Positions 43,813-53,429 of a stretch of DNA of 64,000 bases are shown here, piece after piece. Below the pieces are notes generated by a model, which was not told where the DNA came from, searched no databases, and was given only the letters and a program-made list of their open reading frames with translations. The DNA is from Mariniplasma anaerobium (GTDB lineage Bacteria; Bacillota_I; Bacilli_A; Acholeplasmatales; Acholeplasmataceae). The DNA lies in contig NZ_AP024412.1 in the NCBI RefSeq assembly GCF_016865445.1, positions 124,001 to 188,000 of the forward strand. The letters are read 5' to 3'. Both the position numbers and the translations under genes were made by a program. Every line of letters begins with the position of its first letter. The first letter of the stretch is position 1.

Positions 43813-45074
43813 TTTCTTCCCCTTTGAATTGTTTTATTTTTTACGACGACCTTACCTTTTTTAATAACATCTGTAACATGATTAATACCGAAATGATAAA
43901 ACATATATGCAAGATTTGGGATATCTAATAAAATAATATCTGCATCTTTTCCGATTTCTAATGTACCTGTATTTTCAGATAAACCTAGATGATAAGCAGC
44001 ATTTACTGTGACTGCATTTAGTATTTCTTCAGGTGACATCTTTAAATGATTAGCTGAAAGTTGACATATTAATTGGAAGTTTTCAGTTGGACAACTACCA
44101 GGATTATAATCTGAAGATATGGATAATGCACATCCTTGATCAATCATAGCTCGTGCATTTGCAAATGGTTTATTTAGATAAAAAGAAGTACCTGGCAATA
44201 TGTTTGCGATTGTATTTGATTGAGCAAGTACTTTAATATCTTTAGGACTAATAGCCATTAAATGATCAACACTAGTAGCTCCTAATTCTACACCTAAACC
44301 TGCTCCTCCAAGAGGATCAATTTCATCCGCATGAAGTTTAATTTTGAAACCTAAATCTAAAGCAGACTTTAAAATATCTTTAGATTCTTCAATATCAAAA
44401 ACTCCAGTTTCACAAAAGACATCAACATAATTTGTCAAATTTGAAGATTTGATATAGACTAAATCTTCCTTCATTTTTTCAATGTAAGATTTTTTATTAT
44501 GCTCATATTCTCTAGGTACAGCATGTGCACCCATGTATGTAGATATGATATCTATTGGATGTTTTCGATTTAATTCATACATAACTTTTAGTTGTTTCAA
44601 CTCAGTTTCAAGACAAAGACCATATCCACTTTTACCTTCAATTGTTGTTACACCAAAAGTTAGCATAGTATCTAAAGATTTGTAAGCTTGATCAAAAAGT
44701 TGTTCAAAAGTTGCATGTCTAGTTTTATCAACCGTACCTAAAATACCACCGCCATTTTTTAAAATCTCAAGATATGGAACTCCTTTTTTCAATTTTTCAA
44801 ACTCATCTTCTCTAGAACCAGCGTGAACGAGATGAGTATGTGAATCTATGAATCCTGGGAGGCAAATTTTGTGATTTGCATCAATAAGTTTAGTCGAAAA
44901 ATTGATGTAGTTTTTAAAATCGCCTGAATTTACATCTAAAATTTTTCCGTCTTTGACTGCGACAAAGGCATTTGAAATCATATTTATTCGACCCATAGAA
45001 TATCCTTTTACAGGCGCTTTTTCCGTCGAAGTATAAAGTTTTCTAATATTGTAAATGATTAGATCCGCTATCAT
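43809..45074 (-). CDS. hutI: Imidazolonepropionase
   Basis: 421 residues, amidohydrolase fold. The metal site HTH lies in GFIDSHTHLVHAGSREDEF; further ligands in KLHADEIDPLGG and ISSDYNPGSCPTEN. Opens the imidazolone ring to formiminoglutamate. Overlaps both neighbours by four bases, consistent with a tightly coupled operon. Confidence 0.95.
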   Translation of the reverse strand: MIADLIIYNIRKLYTSTEKAPVKGYSMGRINMISNAFVAVKDGKILDVNSGDFKNYINFSTKLIDANHKICLPGFIDSHTHLVHAGSREDEFEKLKKGVPYLEILKNGGGILGTVDKTRHATFEQLFDQAYKSLDTMLTFGVTTIEGKSGYGLCLETELKQLKVMYELNRKHPIDIISTYMGAHAVPREYEHNKKSYIEKMKEDLVYIKSSNLTNYVDVFCETGVFDIEESKDILKSALDLGFKIKLHADEIDPLGGAGLGVELGATSVDHLMAISPKDIKVLAQSNTIANILPGTSFYLNKPFANARAMIDQGCALSISSDYNPGSCPTENFQLICQLSANHLKMSPEEILNAVTVNAAYHLGLSENTGTLEIGKDADIILLDIPNLAYMFYHFGINHVTDVIKKGKVVVKNKTIQRGRK

Positions 45075-46045
45075 AATATACCCTCTATATGATACTCAAT
45101 AATTTTATTTTTATCAAAGTCTCGTAATTTTAAATATTTTTTTGCATCTATAATAATGTCATCAAAACTTAATTTTTTTGGAATATTTAAGGAATTTAGG
45201 CTTAAATAGTACTTCAAAGAGCTAAAAATCGCATTATAAGGACATAAACCAATAATTTCAGATGAACTAATTTTTACTTTATATCTTAAAGCTTCCATTT
45301 GTATCATTTCGTAAATTCTATAAATTGGGTTCTTTTTGAAGTCTAAAATGTTCATTGTAACTTGGACATGTCCTCTATCTTTTAAAAATGCTGGACCTGC
45401 TTGAACATATTGAAAACCTCCACTTGATTGTCGTATAGTTCTTGCAAGTTTTTTTGCAATCTCCATATCATCAGTGTCTAAATCTATGTTATATGCAATC
45501 AAAGGAGTTCTTACTCCGATGGCTGTTACACCAAAAGTTTTATGAACATCAGGTTTTCCAAAATCAGGTTTCCATTCTTCATCTTTTAGTTTTTCTTTCA
45601 TACCTTCAAACTCACCTTTTCGAATTGTAGGAAGACTGATTCTGTTTTCTTGAGTTGCAGCTTTAGCATATAAGAATATTGGGATTCCAAATTTATCAGA
45701 TATGTGTTGACTTAAACTTTTTGCAACTTCCACACATTCATCAAGTGTTATATTTTCTATAGGAATAAATGGAACCACATCGACAGCACCCATTCTTGGA
45801 TGCTCTCCTTTTTGATGATTCATATCAATATGAATGAGTGCTTGTTCGAAAAATTCTATAAGAGGTTTAATCATATCATTTGGGTCTCCGATTAACGTAA
45901 CCACTGTTCGATTATAATCCTCATCTGATTCATAAGATATTAATTTAAATCCAGATCTATTTTTTAAAGGTTCAACAATTTTTTCAATGATATCTTTTTT
46001 TATACCTTCAGAAAAATTAGGAACGCACTGAACTATTTTTTTCAT
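45071..46045 (-). CDS. ftcD: Glutamate formimidoyltransferase
   Basis: 324 residues, corresponding to the N-terminal half of FTCD. VQCVPNFSEGIKKDII, HPRMGAVDVVPFIP and AVGVR/AIGVRTPLIAYN are family signatures. Transfers the formimino group from formiminoglutamate to tetrahydrofolate, giving free glutamate. Glutamate is thus delivered directly to the neighbouring methylaspartate operon. Overlaps hutU's end by four bases. Confidence 0.95.
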   Translation of the reverse strand: MKKIVQCVPNFSEGIKKDIIEKIVEPLKNRSGFKLISYESDEDYNRTVVTLIGDPNDMIKPLIEFFEQALIHIDMNHQKGEHPRMGAVDVVPFIPIENITLDECVEVAKSLSQHISDKFGIPIFLYAKAATQENRISLPTIRKGEFEGMKEKLKDEEWKPDFGKPDVHKTFGVTAIGVRTPLIAYNIDLDTDDMEIAKKLARTIRQSSGGFQYVQAGPAFLKDRGHVQVTMNILDFKKNPIYRIYEMIQMEALRYKVKISSSEIIGLCPYNAIFSSLKYYLSLNSLNIPKKLSFDDIIIDAKKYLKLRDFDKNKIIEYHIEGIL

Positions 46046-48054
46046 GTTGTAATTCCTTTCTTTTTCAAAATATCATTTAAGAGTTTTTCATTAATTATAA
46101 AAGGTTCTGTAATATGATGGTCTTCACCCAAGGCGTTAAATTTTTCTACAGTTTCAATAGCATTTTTATTTCTTGCCCAAGAACGTCTAGCAACTCCGGC
46201 CATGACATCATAAATTAAAGCGCGTTTCAAAATATCATCAACTCTCTTAGAACCATCTAAGACCATACCATATCCACCATTGATTGCTTTTCCAATTCCA
46301 ACTCCACCACCATTGTGCAAGGATACTAAACTCATACCTCTTAATGCATTTCCAAGTGCAACATGAGTCGCCATGTCTGCCATGATATTTGAACCATCTT
46401 TTATATTTGCAGTTTCTCTAAAAGGACTATCTGTTCCACCGGTATCATGGTGATCTCTACCTAACATGATCGGGCCAGTTTTCTTTTCTCTAACTAGATC
46501 ATTAAATGCTAATGCAATTTTTAATCTTCCATATGCATCTTGATATAAAATTCTAGCTTTAGTTCCAACAACTAAATGATTAGATTTAGCATTTACGATC
46601 CAATCATAATTATCTTTATCTTGGAACCTTTGAGTAGGATCTATTAGACTAGCTGCGATTTTATCAGTTAAATCAAGGTCTTCATCTTTGCCAGATAAAC
46701 ATACCCATCTAAAAGGACCATATCCATAATCAAAAAGAAGTGGACCCATTAAGTCTTCAACATAGGAAGGATATATAAATCCATCTAAATCATCTTTATG
46801 GTTTTTACAAATAGCTGTTAATCCAGAATCATACAAAGCTTTTAAAAAACTATTTCCGTAATCAAAAAAATAAGTGCCTTTTTCTGTTAATTTCTTAATT
46901 GCAAGATAATGTCTATGCAGAGTTTCATTTACTTTTTTAATGAATAAATCTTTATTTGTATTTAACAAACTAGTTCTCTGTTCAAAAGATATATCCATTG
47001 GACAATATCCACCATCATAGACTGCGTGACAACTTGTTTGATCACTAAGTAGATCTATATGGATATTTTCTTTATTCGCATACTCTAATAATTCTACAAT
47101 ATTACCTTGATATGCAATGGCTACAGCTTCTTTGTTTTTCTGATAAGTTGACGCAAGCTGAAAAGCTTCTTTAGGAGTATATGCAATTTTAGAAACCCAG
47201 TGTTGTTCAAATCTTGTTTTAATCCTTGAAGGATCAACTTCTGCAATGATACCAACCCCACCTGCAATTTCTATAGCCTTTCCTTGAGCGCCACTCATAC
47301 CACCTAAACCAGAGGATACAAATAATTTTCCAGAAAGGTTTTGTTCGTTAGGAATATTTAATTTTAATCTACCAGCATTAAGTAGTGTTTGATAAGTTCC
47401 ATGGACAATACCTTGTGGTCCAATATACATGAATCCACCAGCAGTCATTTGACCGTAATTTGCTACACCTAATGCTTGTGCTCTATTAAATTGTGCTATA
47501 TTATCATAAGCTCCAACCATAAGTCCATTTGTTAAAACAACTCTTGGTGCATCTTTAGCAGATAAAAATAATCCTAAAGGGTGCCCAGATAAAATGGATA
47601 ATGTTTGATGATCAGTCATAATTTCTAGATATTTTTTAATTAAAAGATATTGCATCCAGTTTTGACACACTTGCCCGGTCTCTCCATAAGTAACCAATTC
47701 ATACGGGTAAAGCGCAACATCAAAATCAAGGTTGTTATCAATCATGACTTGAAAAGCTTTGCCTTCTATAGTGTTACCGACATAAGTATCAATGGCTCTA
47801 CCTTTGATATGACCTTTTGGTCTAAATCGATATCCATAAATTCTACCTCTTGTCAGAAGTTCATCTAGAAATTCAGGAGCACATATATCATGCCATTTAT
47901 TAGGTATATATCTTAATGCATTTTTTAATGCGAGTTTAATTTCACCTTCATTTAATGTCATTTCACGTTTTGGTGCTCTTCTTATGTCTTTATTAAATTT
48001 TGGATAGTCAGGAAGTTTATCAAATATATCTGCTAAACTAATACTATTGTTCAT
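46042..48054 (-). CDS. hutU: Urocanate hydratase
   Basis: 670 residues from the ATG at 48054, nine bases after AAGGAG; upstream in-frame ATGs overlap that site. The size matches the longer form of urocanase. The NAD-binding region GKLFVSSGLGGMSGAQGKA and the C-terminal GRDHHDTGGTDSPFRET and NGGGVGIGKAINGGYGMVLDG blocks are well conserved. Adds water to urocanate to form imidazolonepropionate. The start lies inside the end of hutH (11-base overlap). Confidence 0.96.
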   Translation of the reverse strand: MNNSISLADIFDKLPDYPKFNKDIRRAPKREMTLNEGEIKLALKNALRYIPNKWHDICAPEFLDELLTRGRIYGYRFRPKGHIKGRAIDTYVGNTIEGKAFQVMIDNNLDFDVALYPYELVTYGETGQVCQNWMQYLLIKKYLEIMTDHQTLSILSGHPLGLFLSAKDAPRVVLTNGLMVGAYDNIAQFNRAQALGVANYGQMTAGGFMYIGPQGIVHGTYQTLLNAGRLKLNIPNEQNLSGKLFVSSGLGGMSGAQGKAIEIAGGVGIIAEVDPSRIKTRFEQHWVSKIAYTPKEAFQLASTYQKNKEAVAIAYQGNIVELLEYANKENIHIDLLSDQTSCHAVYDGGYCPMDISFEQRTSLLNTNKDLFIKKVNETLHRHYLAIKKLTEKGTYFFDYGNSFLKALYDSGLTAICKNHKDDLDGFIYPSYVEDLMGPLLFDYGYGPFRWVCLSGKDEDLDLTDKIAASLIDPTQRFQDKDNYDWIVNAKSNHLVVGTKARILYQDAYGRLKIALAFNDLVREKKTGPIMLGRDHHDTGGTDSPFRETANIKDGSNIMADMATHVALGNALRGMSLVSLHNGGGVGIGKAINGGYGMVLDGSKRVDDILKRALIYDVMAGVARRSWARNKNAIETVEKFNALGEDHHITEPFIINEKLLNDILKKKGITT

Positions 48055-49573
48055 AGGTATCATCTCCTTCAAAGATAGTATCAAATACTGTTTCATCCTT
48101 TATAAGCGATTCTATTTTGTGAATATGAGGATACATGATTTCATCAGATTCTATAAAAGGTATATGTTTAGAGAATAAGTCAAAAGCTATTTTAGTTTTT
48201 ACCCCTAATTTGTCACTACCTCTAAAATGTAGAGCTTGAGTTGCCGCAAATATTTCTAAAGCGATAACTTTACTTGTATTTTCTAATATAGTTCTAGCCT
48301 TTCTAGTTGAGATTGAACCCATTGATACATGATCTTCTTGATTTGCAGAAGAAGGAATTGAATCAACTGATGCAGGATGAGCAAGAACTTTATTTTCACT
48401 TACCAATGAAGCCGCTGTATATTGTGTAATCATAAATCCAGAATTCACACCTGAACAAGCTGTTAAAAACGGTGGTAGTCCGTTATTTAATTTAGGATTC
48501 ACAAGTCTTTCAATACGTCTTTCGCTAATGTTGGCTAGTTCAGCAATCGCTATACCTAAATAATCAAAACCTAAAGCTAAGGGTTGACCATGAAAGTTTC
48601 CTGCACTTAGCACCTGTTGCTCTTCTAAGAATAAAATAGGGTTATCCGTAACTGCATTCATTTCATTATTTATAATGTCTGAAACATGCCAAAAAGCAGC
48701 TAATGATGCACCGTGGACTTGAGGCGCACATCTAATAGAATATGCATCTTGAACTCTTTTTTCACATTGATGAGAAACATTTAAACTACCTGATAAGCCC
48801 AAAGAAACATCTTTAGCAATTCTTATTTGCCCTAAATGATGTCTAACTTGATGAACCTTTGGATCAAAGGCATCCATAATACCTTCTAAGGCTTCCATTG
48901 TTAAAGATAGGGATAAATTAGCGTATTTAATTAATCTAAATGCATCATAGAGCACAAGTGCTCCTATAGCAGACATCCCTTGAGTACCATTTATTAAGCT
49001 TAACCCTTCTTTAGGAGCTAAATGATCTAGTGGTTTTATATCTGCAAGTTTTAAAGCTTTTGATGCAGGCATTCTTTTGCCTTTATAAAAAACTTCACCA
49101 AGTCCTAAAAGAGGCAGACTCATATGAGAAAGTAATGCTAAATCACCGCTTGCACCAAGGCTTCCTTTTTCAAAAACTACAGGTATGATGTTTTTATTTA
49201 AAAAAGTAATCATTAAATTTATTGTTTCTAAACGAGTTCCACTAAATCCTTGAATAAGTGCATTAATTCGTAAAACCAACATTGCTCTTACGCTTTCCTC
49301 ATTTAAAGGATCCCCAACACCACAAGCATGACTCTTTAATAAATTTAATTGAATCAAAGATAATTTATCTTTATCGATTTGAACATTAGCTAAATCTCCA
49401 AAGCCAGTGTTAATACCATAAACTGGTTTATCTGAATTGGCAAGTTCTAAAACAAAAGAACTAGCTTTGTTAACTAATTCAATACTCTTTTTAGATAGTT
49501 TAACGGGTTCATGATGTCTTGCTGCTGAGACCAACTGCTTTAAGGTCAGCGTGTGACCATCTAATATAATCAT
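48044..49573 (-). CDS. hutH: Histidine ammonia-lyase
   Basis: 509 residues. GSLGASGDLALLSHM holds the Ala-Ser-Gly that forms the MIO cofactor; YGINTGFGDLANV, NGTQGMSA and QEDHVSMGS complete the active site. First step of histidine breakdown. The ATG at 49573 has its nearest ribosome site (AAAGGA, about 49603-49608) thirty bases away across an 8-bp hairpin that would bring it closer. First gene of hutHU-ftcD-hutI-fchA. Confidence 0.96.
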   Translation of the reverse strand: MIILDGHTLTLKQLVSAARHHEPVKLSKKSIELVNKASSFVLELANSDKPVYGINTGFGDLANVQIDKDKLSLIQLNLLKSHACGVGDPLNEESVRAMLVLRINALIQGFSGTRLETINLMITFLNKNIIPVVFEKGSLGASGDLALLSHMSLPLLGLGEVFYKGKRMPASKALKLADIKPLDHLAPKEGLSLINGTQGMSAIGALVLYDAFRLIKYANLSLSLTMEALEGIMDAFDPKVHQVRHHLGQIRIAKDVSLGLSGSLNVSHQCEKRVQDAYSIRCAPQVHGASLAAFWHVSDIINNEMNAVTDNPILFLEEQQVLSAGNFHGQPLALGFDYLGIAIAELANISERRIERLVNPKLNNGLPPFLTACSGVNSGFMITQYTAASLVSENKVLAHPASVDSIPSSANQEDHVSMGSISTRKARTILENTSKVIALEIFAATQALHFRGSDKLGVKTKIAFDLFSKHIPFIESDEIMYPHIHKIESLIKDETVFDTIFEGDDTYEQ

Positions 49574-49583
49574 ATATTCTGTT

Positions 49584-49602
49584 CATAAATCAAAGATTTA
49601 TG
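49584..49602 (-). promoter_or_regulatory. Hairpin between SD and start codon of hutH
   Basis: CATAAATC-TTT-GATTTATG (perfect 8-bp stem) separates AAAGGA from the ATG at 49573. When folded, the gap shrinks to about eleven bases, so the hairpin may permit or modulate translation. Confidence 0.45.
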
Positions 49603-49616
49603 TCCTTTCTTAGAAA

Positions 49617-49630
49617 TGTAAGCGCTTCTA
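49617..49630. promoter_or_regulatory. cre-like site (CcpA) upstream of hutH
   Basis: TGTAAGCGCTTCTA matches 12 of the 14 positions of TGWAANCGNTNWCA. It lies just upstream of the hutH leader. Catabolite repression of hut through CcpA is known in Bacillus subtilis. Confidence 0.55.
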
Positions 49631-49712
49631 TATATTTATTGTATCATATTTTATAAAAAACATATAGGGATTAATCAGAGTATTTTATCCACAAAAAATT
49701 ATGTTTTTCATG

Positions 49713-49718
49713 TATAAT
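49713..49718 (+). promoter_or_regulatory. -10 box of the hydratase genes
   Basis: TATAAT with TG immediately before it (TGTATAAT), about 17 bases upstream of the ATG at 49735. Confidence 0.45.
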
Positions 49719-49734
49719 TATATTAGGTGATACT

Positions 49735-50574
49735 ATGCGAAAAATAGAAGCTCAAAATATAACAAATTTGGTAAAAGAACTGGCATTAGATGCTAATTGT
49801 AATCTAGGAACATCTTTTATGGATTTGTTACGAGAAAAAATTAAATTAGAAAAATCTAATATAGGTAAAAATGTATTAGAACAGATTGTTGAAAATGACG
49901 AGATAGCAAAAAATGAAGGTGCACCCATGTGTCAAGATACAGGTCTTGTTGTTTGTTTTGCAGAAGTTGGATATGATGTTCATATTATAGGTGATCTGTA
50001 TGAAGCCATCAATCAAGGTGTTAGAGAAGCATATGATGAAGGCTTTTTTAGAAAATCTGTTGTAGATAATCCTTTTACCAGAAAGAATACAGGTGATAAC
50101 ACACCCGCTATTACGCATGTTAAATTAGTGCCTGGTGATCAAATAAAAATCACTCTTGCTCCAAAAGGTGGAGGTAGTGAAAATATGAGTTTGGTTAAGA
50201 TGTTAACTCCAGCGGAAGGTATTGAAGGTATAAAAAAATTAGTATTACACACTATTTTTTATGCTGGAGGAAAACCTTGTCCACCATTAATCGTAGGCAT
50301 TGGAGTTGGTGGGAACTTAGAAAAATCTGCTTTACTTGCAAAAGAAGCTATTTTAAGAGAAGTGGATGATATTAATCCTGATCTATATTTAAGAAAATTA
50401 GAAGAAGAAATACTTGATGATATTAATAAATTGGGAGTTGGCCCTATGGGATTTGGTGGTTCTACAACCGCATTAGCGGTAAAGATTAACACATATCCTT
50501 GTCACATCGCTTCTTTACCTGTAGCAATCAATTTACAATGTCATGCTTCAAGACATAAGACGGGGGTTATATGA
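49735..50574 (+). CDS. Class I hydro-lyase alpha subunit (probable mesaconase; fumarase/tartrate dehydratase type)
   Basis: 279 residues. Alpha part of an Fe-S class I fumarase-like enzyme: GAPMCQDTGLVVCF carries a cluster cysteine; NTGDNTPAITHVKLVPGD, KGGGSENMS and GIGVGGNLEKSALLAKEA are family blocks; the C-terminus ends in CHASRHKTGVI. Sequence alone cannot separate fumarase from mesaconase. The neighbouring glutamate mutase, methylaspartase and lyase genes need exactly a mesaconate-to-citramalate hydratase, so mesaconase is the preferred inference. Confidence 0.9.
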   Translation: MRKIEAQNITNLVKELALDANCNLGTSFMDLLREKIKLEKSNIGKNVLEQIVENDEIAKNEGAPMCQDTGLVVCFAEVGYDVHIIGDLYEAINQGVREAYDEGFFRKSVVDNPFTRKNTGDNTPAITHVKLVPGDQIKITLAPKGGGSENMSLVKMLTPAEGIEGIKKLVLHTIFYAGGKPCPPLIVGIGVGGNLEKSALLAKEAILREVDDINPDLYLRKLEEEILDDINKLGVGPMGFGGSTTALAVKINTYPCHIASLPVAINLQCHASRHKTGVI

Positions 50575-51125
50575 TGCACATAACAACGCCGATAACATTT
50601 AAAGATATAAAAAAAATGCACGCAGGTGATATGGTATACATATCAGGAATTATTTATACGGGTAGAGATCAAGCACATAAAAAAATGGTAGAAGCTATTG
50701 AGCAAAATAAGAAGCTACCATTTGATTTTGAAGGTCAAGTAATTTATTATGTTGGACCTACACCGGCAAAAGAAGGTAGACCAATTGGTTCATGCGGACC
50801 AACATCTAGTTATAGAATGGATCCATATAGTCTTACACTCATGAAAAAAGGGCTAAAGGTGATGATAGGCAAAGGCGATCGAAGTGATGAGTTCATCAAA
50901 GATATGATTGACCAAAAGGCTATATATCTGCAAGCAGTTGGTGGAGCTGGAGCGCTATTGTCAAAGAAAGTCATAACAAGTGAAGTCATAGCTTATGAAG
51001 AATTGGGACCAGAAGCTATTTATAAGTTAGAAGTTAAAGATTTTCCTGTAACAGTTACATATGATATATATGGTGGGAATCTTGTAAAAGATGAAGTTAA
51101 TAAATATAGAACTATTGAAATATAA
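50571..51125 (+). CDS. Class I hydro-lyase beta subunit (probable mesaconase)
   Basis: 184 residues. DMVYISGIIYTGRDQAHKKM, YVGPTPAKEGRPIGSCGPTSSYRMD and MIGKGDRS are the beta-subunit signatures of class I fumarase/tartrate dehydratase. Overlaps the alpha gene by four bases. In anaerobes the two-subunit form is oxygen-sensitive. See the alpha entry for why mesaconase is preferred. Confidence 0.9.
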   Translation: MMHITTPITFKDIKKMHAGDMVYISGIIYTGRDQAHKKMVEAIEQNKKLPFDFEGQVIYYVGPTPAKEGRPIGSCGPTSSYRMDPYSLTLMKKGLKVMIGKGDRSDEFIKDMIDQKAIYLQAVGGAGALLSKKVITSEVIAYEELGPEAIYKLEVKDFPVTVTYDIYGGNLVKDEVNKYRTIEI

Positions 51126-51129
51126 AAAA

Positions 51130-51170
51130 TTAAGCAATGAAGGATAATAACTTCATTGCTTTTTATTTTA
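51130..51170. terminator. Bidirectional terminator
   Basis: AAGCAATGAAG (51132-51142) / CTTCATTGCTT (51151-51161) with T-run on the plus strand and TTAATTTTTT on the minus strand; overlaps the last bases of citXG. Confidence 0.82.
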
Positions 51171-52431
51171 GAAATAATTTAATTTTATTTAAAAACTGGA
51201 AGACGATAAACAAATCTGCTGATCCACCAAAACTTATATGATTTTTGATGCAATATGCTGTAAAGTCTTTGATGTCTTTTTCATTATAGGGATCAACTTG
51301 TTTCGACATTGCTTTTATTTGTAAATAACGATCTAAGGTTTTACTACGTTTTAGAAGAATTGTATCTTGTGAATGCATGATGAAATATAACAATATATGA
51401 TGAAAGTTTATAGGGTTTGAACTATCGAGTTTTTCAAAATAATTTAAAGCATTTTGAACTGTTGGAAGTCCATCATGAACCTCACCTCTAATACCTTTAA
51501 TTTGATAATTTTTATAAGCATTAACACCTGCAGAATTGATATCATTTTTAAAGTCATTTAATACATCTTTTGAGAGATCTTTAATTCTAGAAAATATACT
51601 ATCAAATGGCTTGTTATGCTTAACGATATAACCTAATGCTAGAAGTACAAAACCAAGTATGTAAATTAATCCTTTATAAGTATTAATACCATTGGAATTA
51701 TTTAACATATCTCGTTCAGCATTTATACCTATGATTCTAGCTTTTTGAAATAATATTTTTTCATCTTCAAACTTAAAGCCAAGTTCAAACATATCTAAAA
51801 AATATGGATTTAAGATATCAATGGATTTAATCATTATAGCATAGTCCATATCAGTATGTGATCCAGAAGAGGTTGGTGTAACCAATCCAAATTTATCATC
51901 TAAATTCAATTCATCATACATTGCGCTTTTGATGATAGGACCTATAGATAAGTTTAGATAATACAATATGCGAGCATCGATATGATTTAAGATCTCTTCA
52001 ACGCTATGGCGTTTGTTTCTCATACAATCAATTGCCGAATGATTGCAAATCATACAACCTCTCAAATCAATCTCAAAATTACTTCTTGATATCATCTTAG
52101 CATTGATGTATAAATCAATATCAATAAGTCTACCTAGCATATTAGTATTTTCAATATCAATAAGTTCTAACTTAGTATCCTTAGATAGAATAGTTGAAAA
52201 GGCATAAACATAATAGGGCCCATCAAAGCCCTTTTTCAGTGTTTTAAAATCAAATTGAAATTTACTTTCAATGATGCGATTAAATTGATCAATCAGAAAA
52301 AAACTGGAATATCTATTTTTATCAGGTCCTGGTGTATTTGCTTTTAAGACAATGATACTTGGATAAGTTTTTGATAATTCAGTAATATATTCGAATCGTT
52401 TTTCTCTAGCAATTAAGATGGAATCATTCAT
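51163..52431 (-). CDS. citXG: CitX-CitG fusion: prosthetic-group synthesis and transfer for citrate/citramalate lyase
   Basis: 422 residues. The N-terminal 165 residues match holo-ACP synthase CitX (MLGRLIDIDLY, DLRGCMICNHSA), which attaches the phosphoribosyl-dephospho-CoA arm to CitD. The rest matches CitG, the triphosphoribosyl-dephospho-CoA synthase (GLVTPTSSGSHTDMDY, GINTYKGLIYILG, EVHDGLPTVQNAL). Such fusions are known in other bacteria. The start at 52431 overlaps the citC stop by eight bases. Last gene of the nine-gene operon. Confidence 0.92.
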   Translation of the reverse strand: MNDSILIAREKRFEYITELSKTYPSIIVLKANTPGPDKNRYSSFFLIDQFNRIIESKFQFDFKTLKKGFDGPYYVYAFSTILSKDTKLELIDIENTNMLGRLIDIDLYINAKMISRSNFEIDLRGCMICNHSAIDCMRNKRHSVEEILNHIDARILYYLNLSIGPIIKSAMYDELNLDDKFGLVTPTSSGSHTDMDYAIMIKSIDILNPYFLDMFELGFKFEDEKILFQKARIIGINAERDMLNNSNGINTYKGLIYILGFVLLALGYIVKHNKPFDSIFSRIKDLSKDVLNDFKNDINSAGVNAYKNYQIKGIRGEVHDGLPTVQNALNYFEKLDSSNPINFHHILLYFIMHSQDTILLKRSKTLDRYLQIKAMSKQVDPYNEKDIKDFTAYCIKNHISFGGSADLFIVFQFLNKIKLFLK

Positions 52432-53422
52432 CAAATAATGTTCTTCCTTTTTTTGAAATTAAAAATCTATATGTAGCATGAGGAACGACTAATTTTAATT
52501 CATTATATTTTTTTTGTTTTGCTAGTAAACGAACATAAGATGCACTAATGACTTTTTCTTCAAATGTAATTCTTTCAATGATTGTTAATTGACCTTTAAG
52601 CATATTTACTAGTTTTTTATTATAAGTATCAGTAAGTGGATCTAAAGGTTCTTGTCCAACATATCTCATATCTATTTCAAAAATAGGCATAAAATATTGT
52701 TTAAATATAGACACATCTAATTGAGTATATACATCCATACTTTGTTCATCTTTCAAAAAATATGTAGGAAATGTAGCTCTTGAAATGATATAATCTGTTG
52801 ATGGTAATATATGCACATTTTTCATATGACTAATTGTTTTTTTTAAGATATGATAACGTGTTTTATAATCAATTTTTGAAGCATTTGTTTCAACTAAAAA
52901 AATGATTAAATCACCATCTTTTGGCACTGCTTTTTCAATGAGATGCAAATGTCCTAAAGTCATGGGATTTAGATTCATGACAACACAATTTCTTACACCT
53001 TTTTTTGGAGGAAGAGTTTTCTTCATTTCTTGTAGAGTTTGTGTTATATTTCTCTCTTTGTTCTCATATAGAACAACATCTTTTGTTTCAATAATTTGAT
53101 TAAAATTAAAGTTATTAAATATTTTAGTATTTTCTGGTTTTGTGAATAAAAAATAATGATTGACTTGGTTTGCTTCCATATCAAATAATAAATAGGATAG
53201 TATTTTTGAACTCAAATTTCTAGAAGTATACTCAGGATCAACAGCAATCATTTTGATAACGTTATGATCAATGGAACCTGTAGCAACCATATGCTTGTTA
53301 TCATATAGTCCTATCGTCTTTGTAACGTTGTGTTCATAAGTTAGATGATTAATTTTTAAAAGGTTTTTTGCATCATTGATTTCTGATGGTAATAAAACAT
53401 CTTTAAAAGTGTATGTTGTCAT
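52424..53422 (-). CDS. citC: [Citrate (pro-3S)-lyase] ligase-type acetyl:CoA-thiol activator
   Basis: 332 residues. An N-terminal GNAT-like domain (VATGSIDHNVIKMIAVDPEYTSRNLSSKIL) precedes a nucleotidyltransferase domain with VVMNLNPMTLGHLHLIEKA (TxGH motif). Uses ATP and acetate to acetylate the thiol of the CitD prosthetic group and so activates the lyase. GAGGTATAA lies ahead of the start and overlaps the end of citF. Confidence 0.93.
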   Translation of the reverse strand: MTTYTFKDVLLPSEINDAKNLLKINHLTYEHNVTKTIGLYDNKHMVATGSIDHNVIKMIAVDPEYTSRNLSSKILSYLLFDMEANQVNHYFLFTKPENTKIFNNFNFNQIIETKDVVLYENKERNITQTLQEMKKTLPPKKGVRNCVVMNLNPMTLGHLHLIEKAVPKDGDLIIFLVETNASKIDYKTRYHILKKTISHMKNVHILPSTDYIISRATFPTYFLKDEQSMDVYTQLDVSIFKQYFMPIFEIDMRYVGQEPLDPLTDTYNKKLVNMLKGQLTIIERITFEEKVISASYVRLLAKQKKYNELKLVVPHATYRFLISKKGRTLFDE

Positions 53423-53429
53423 TTATTTT

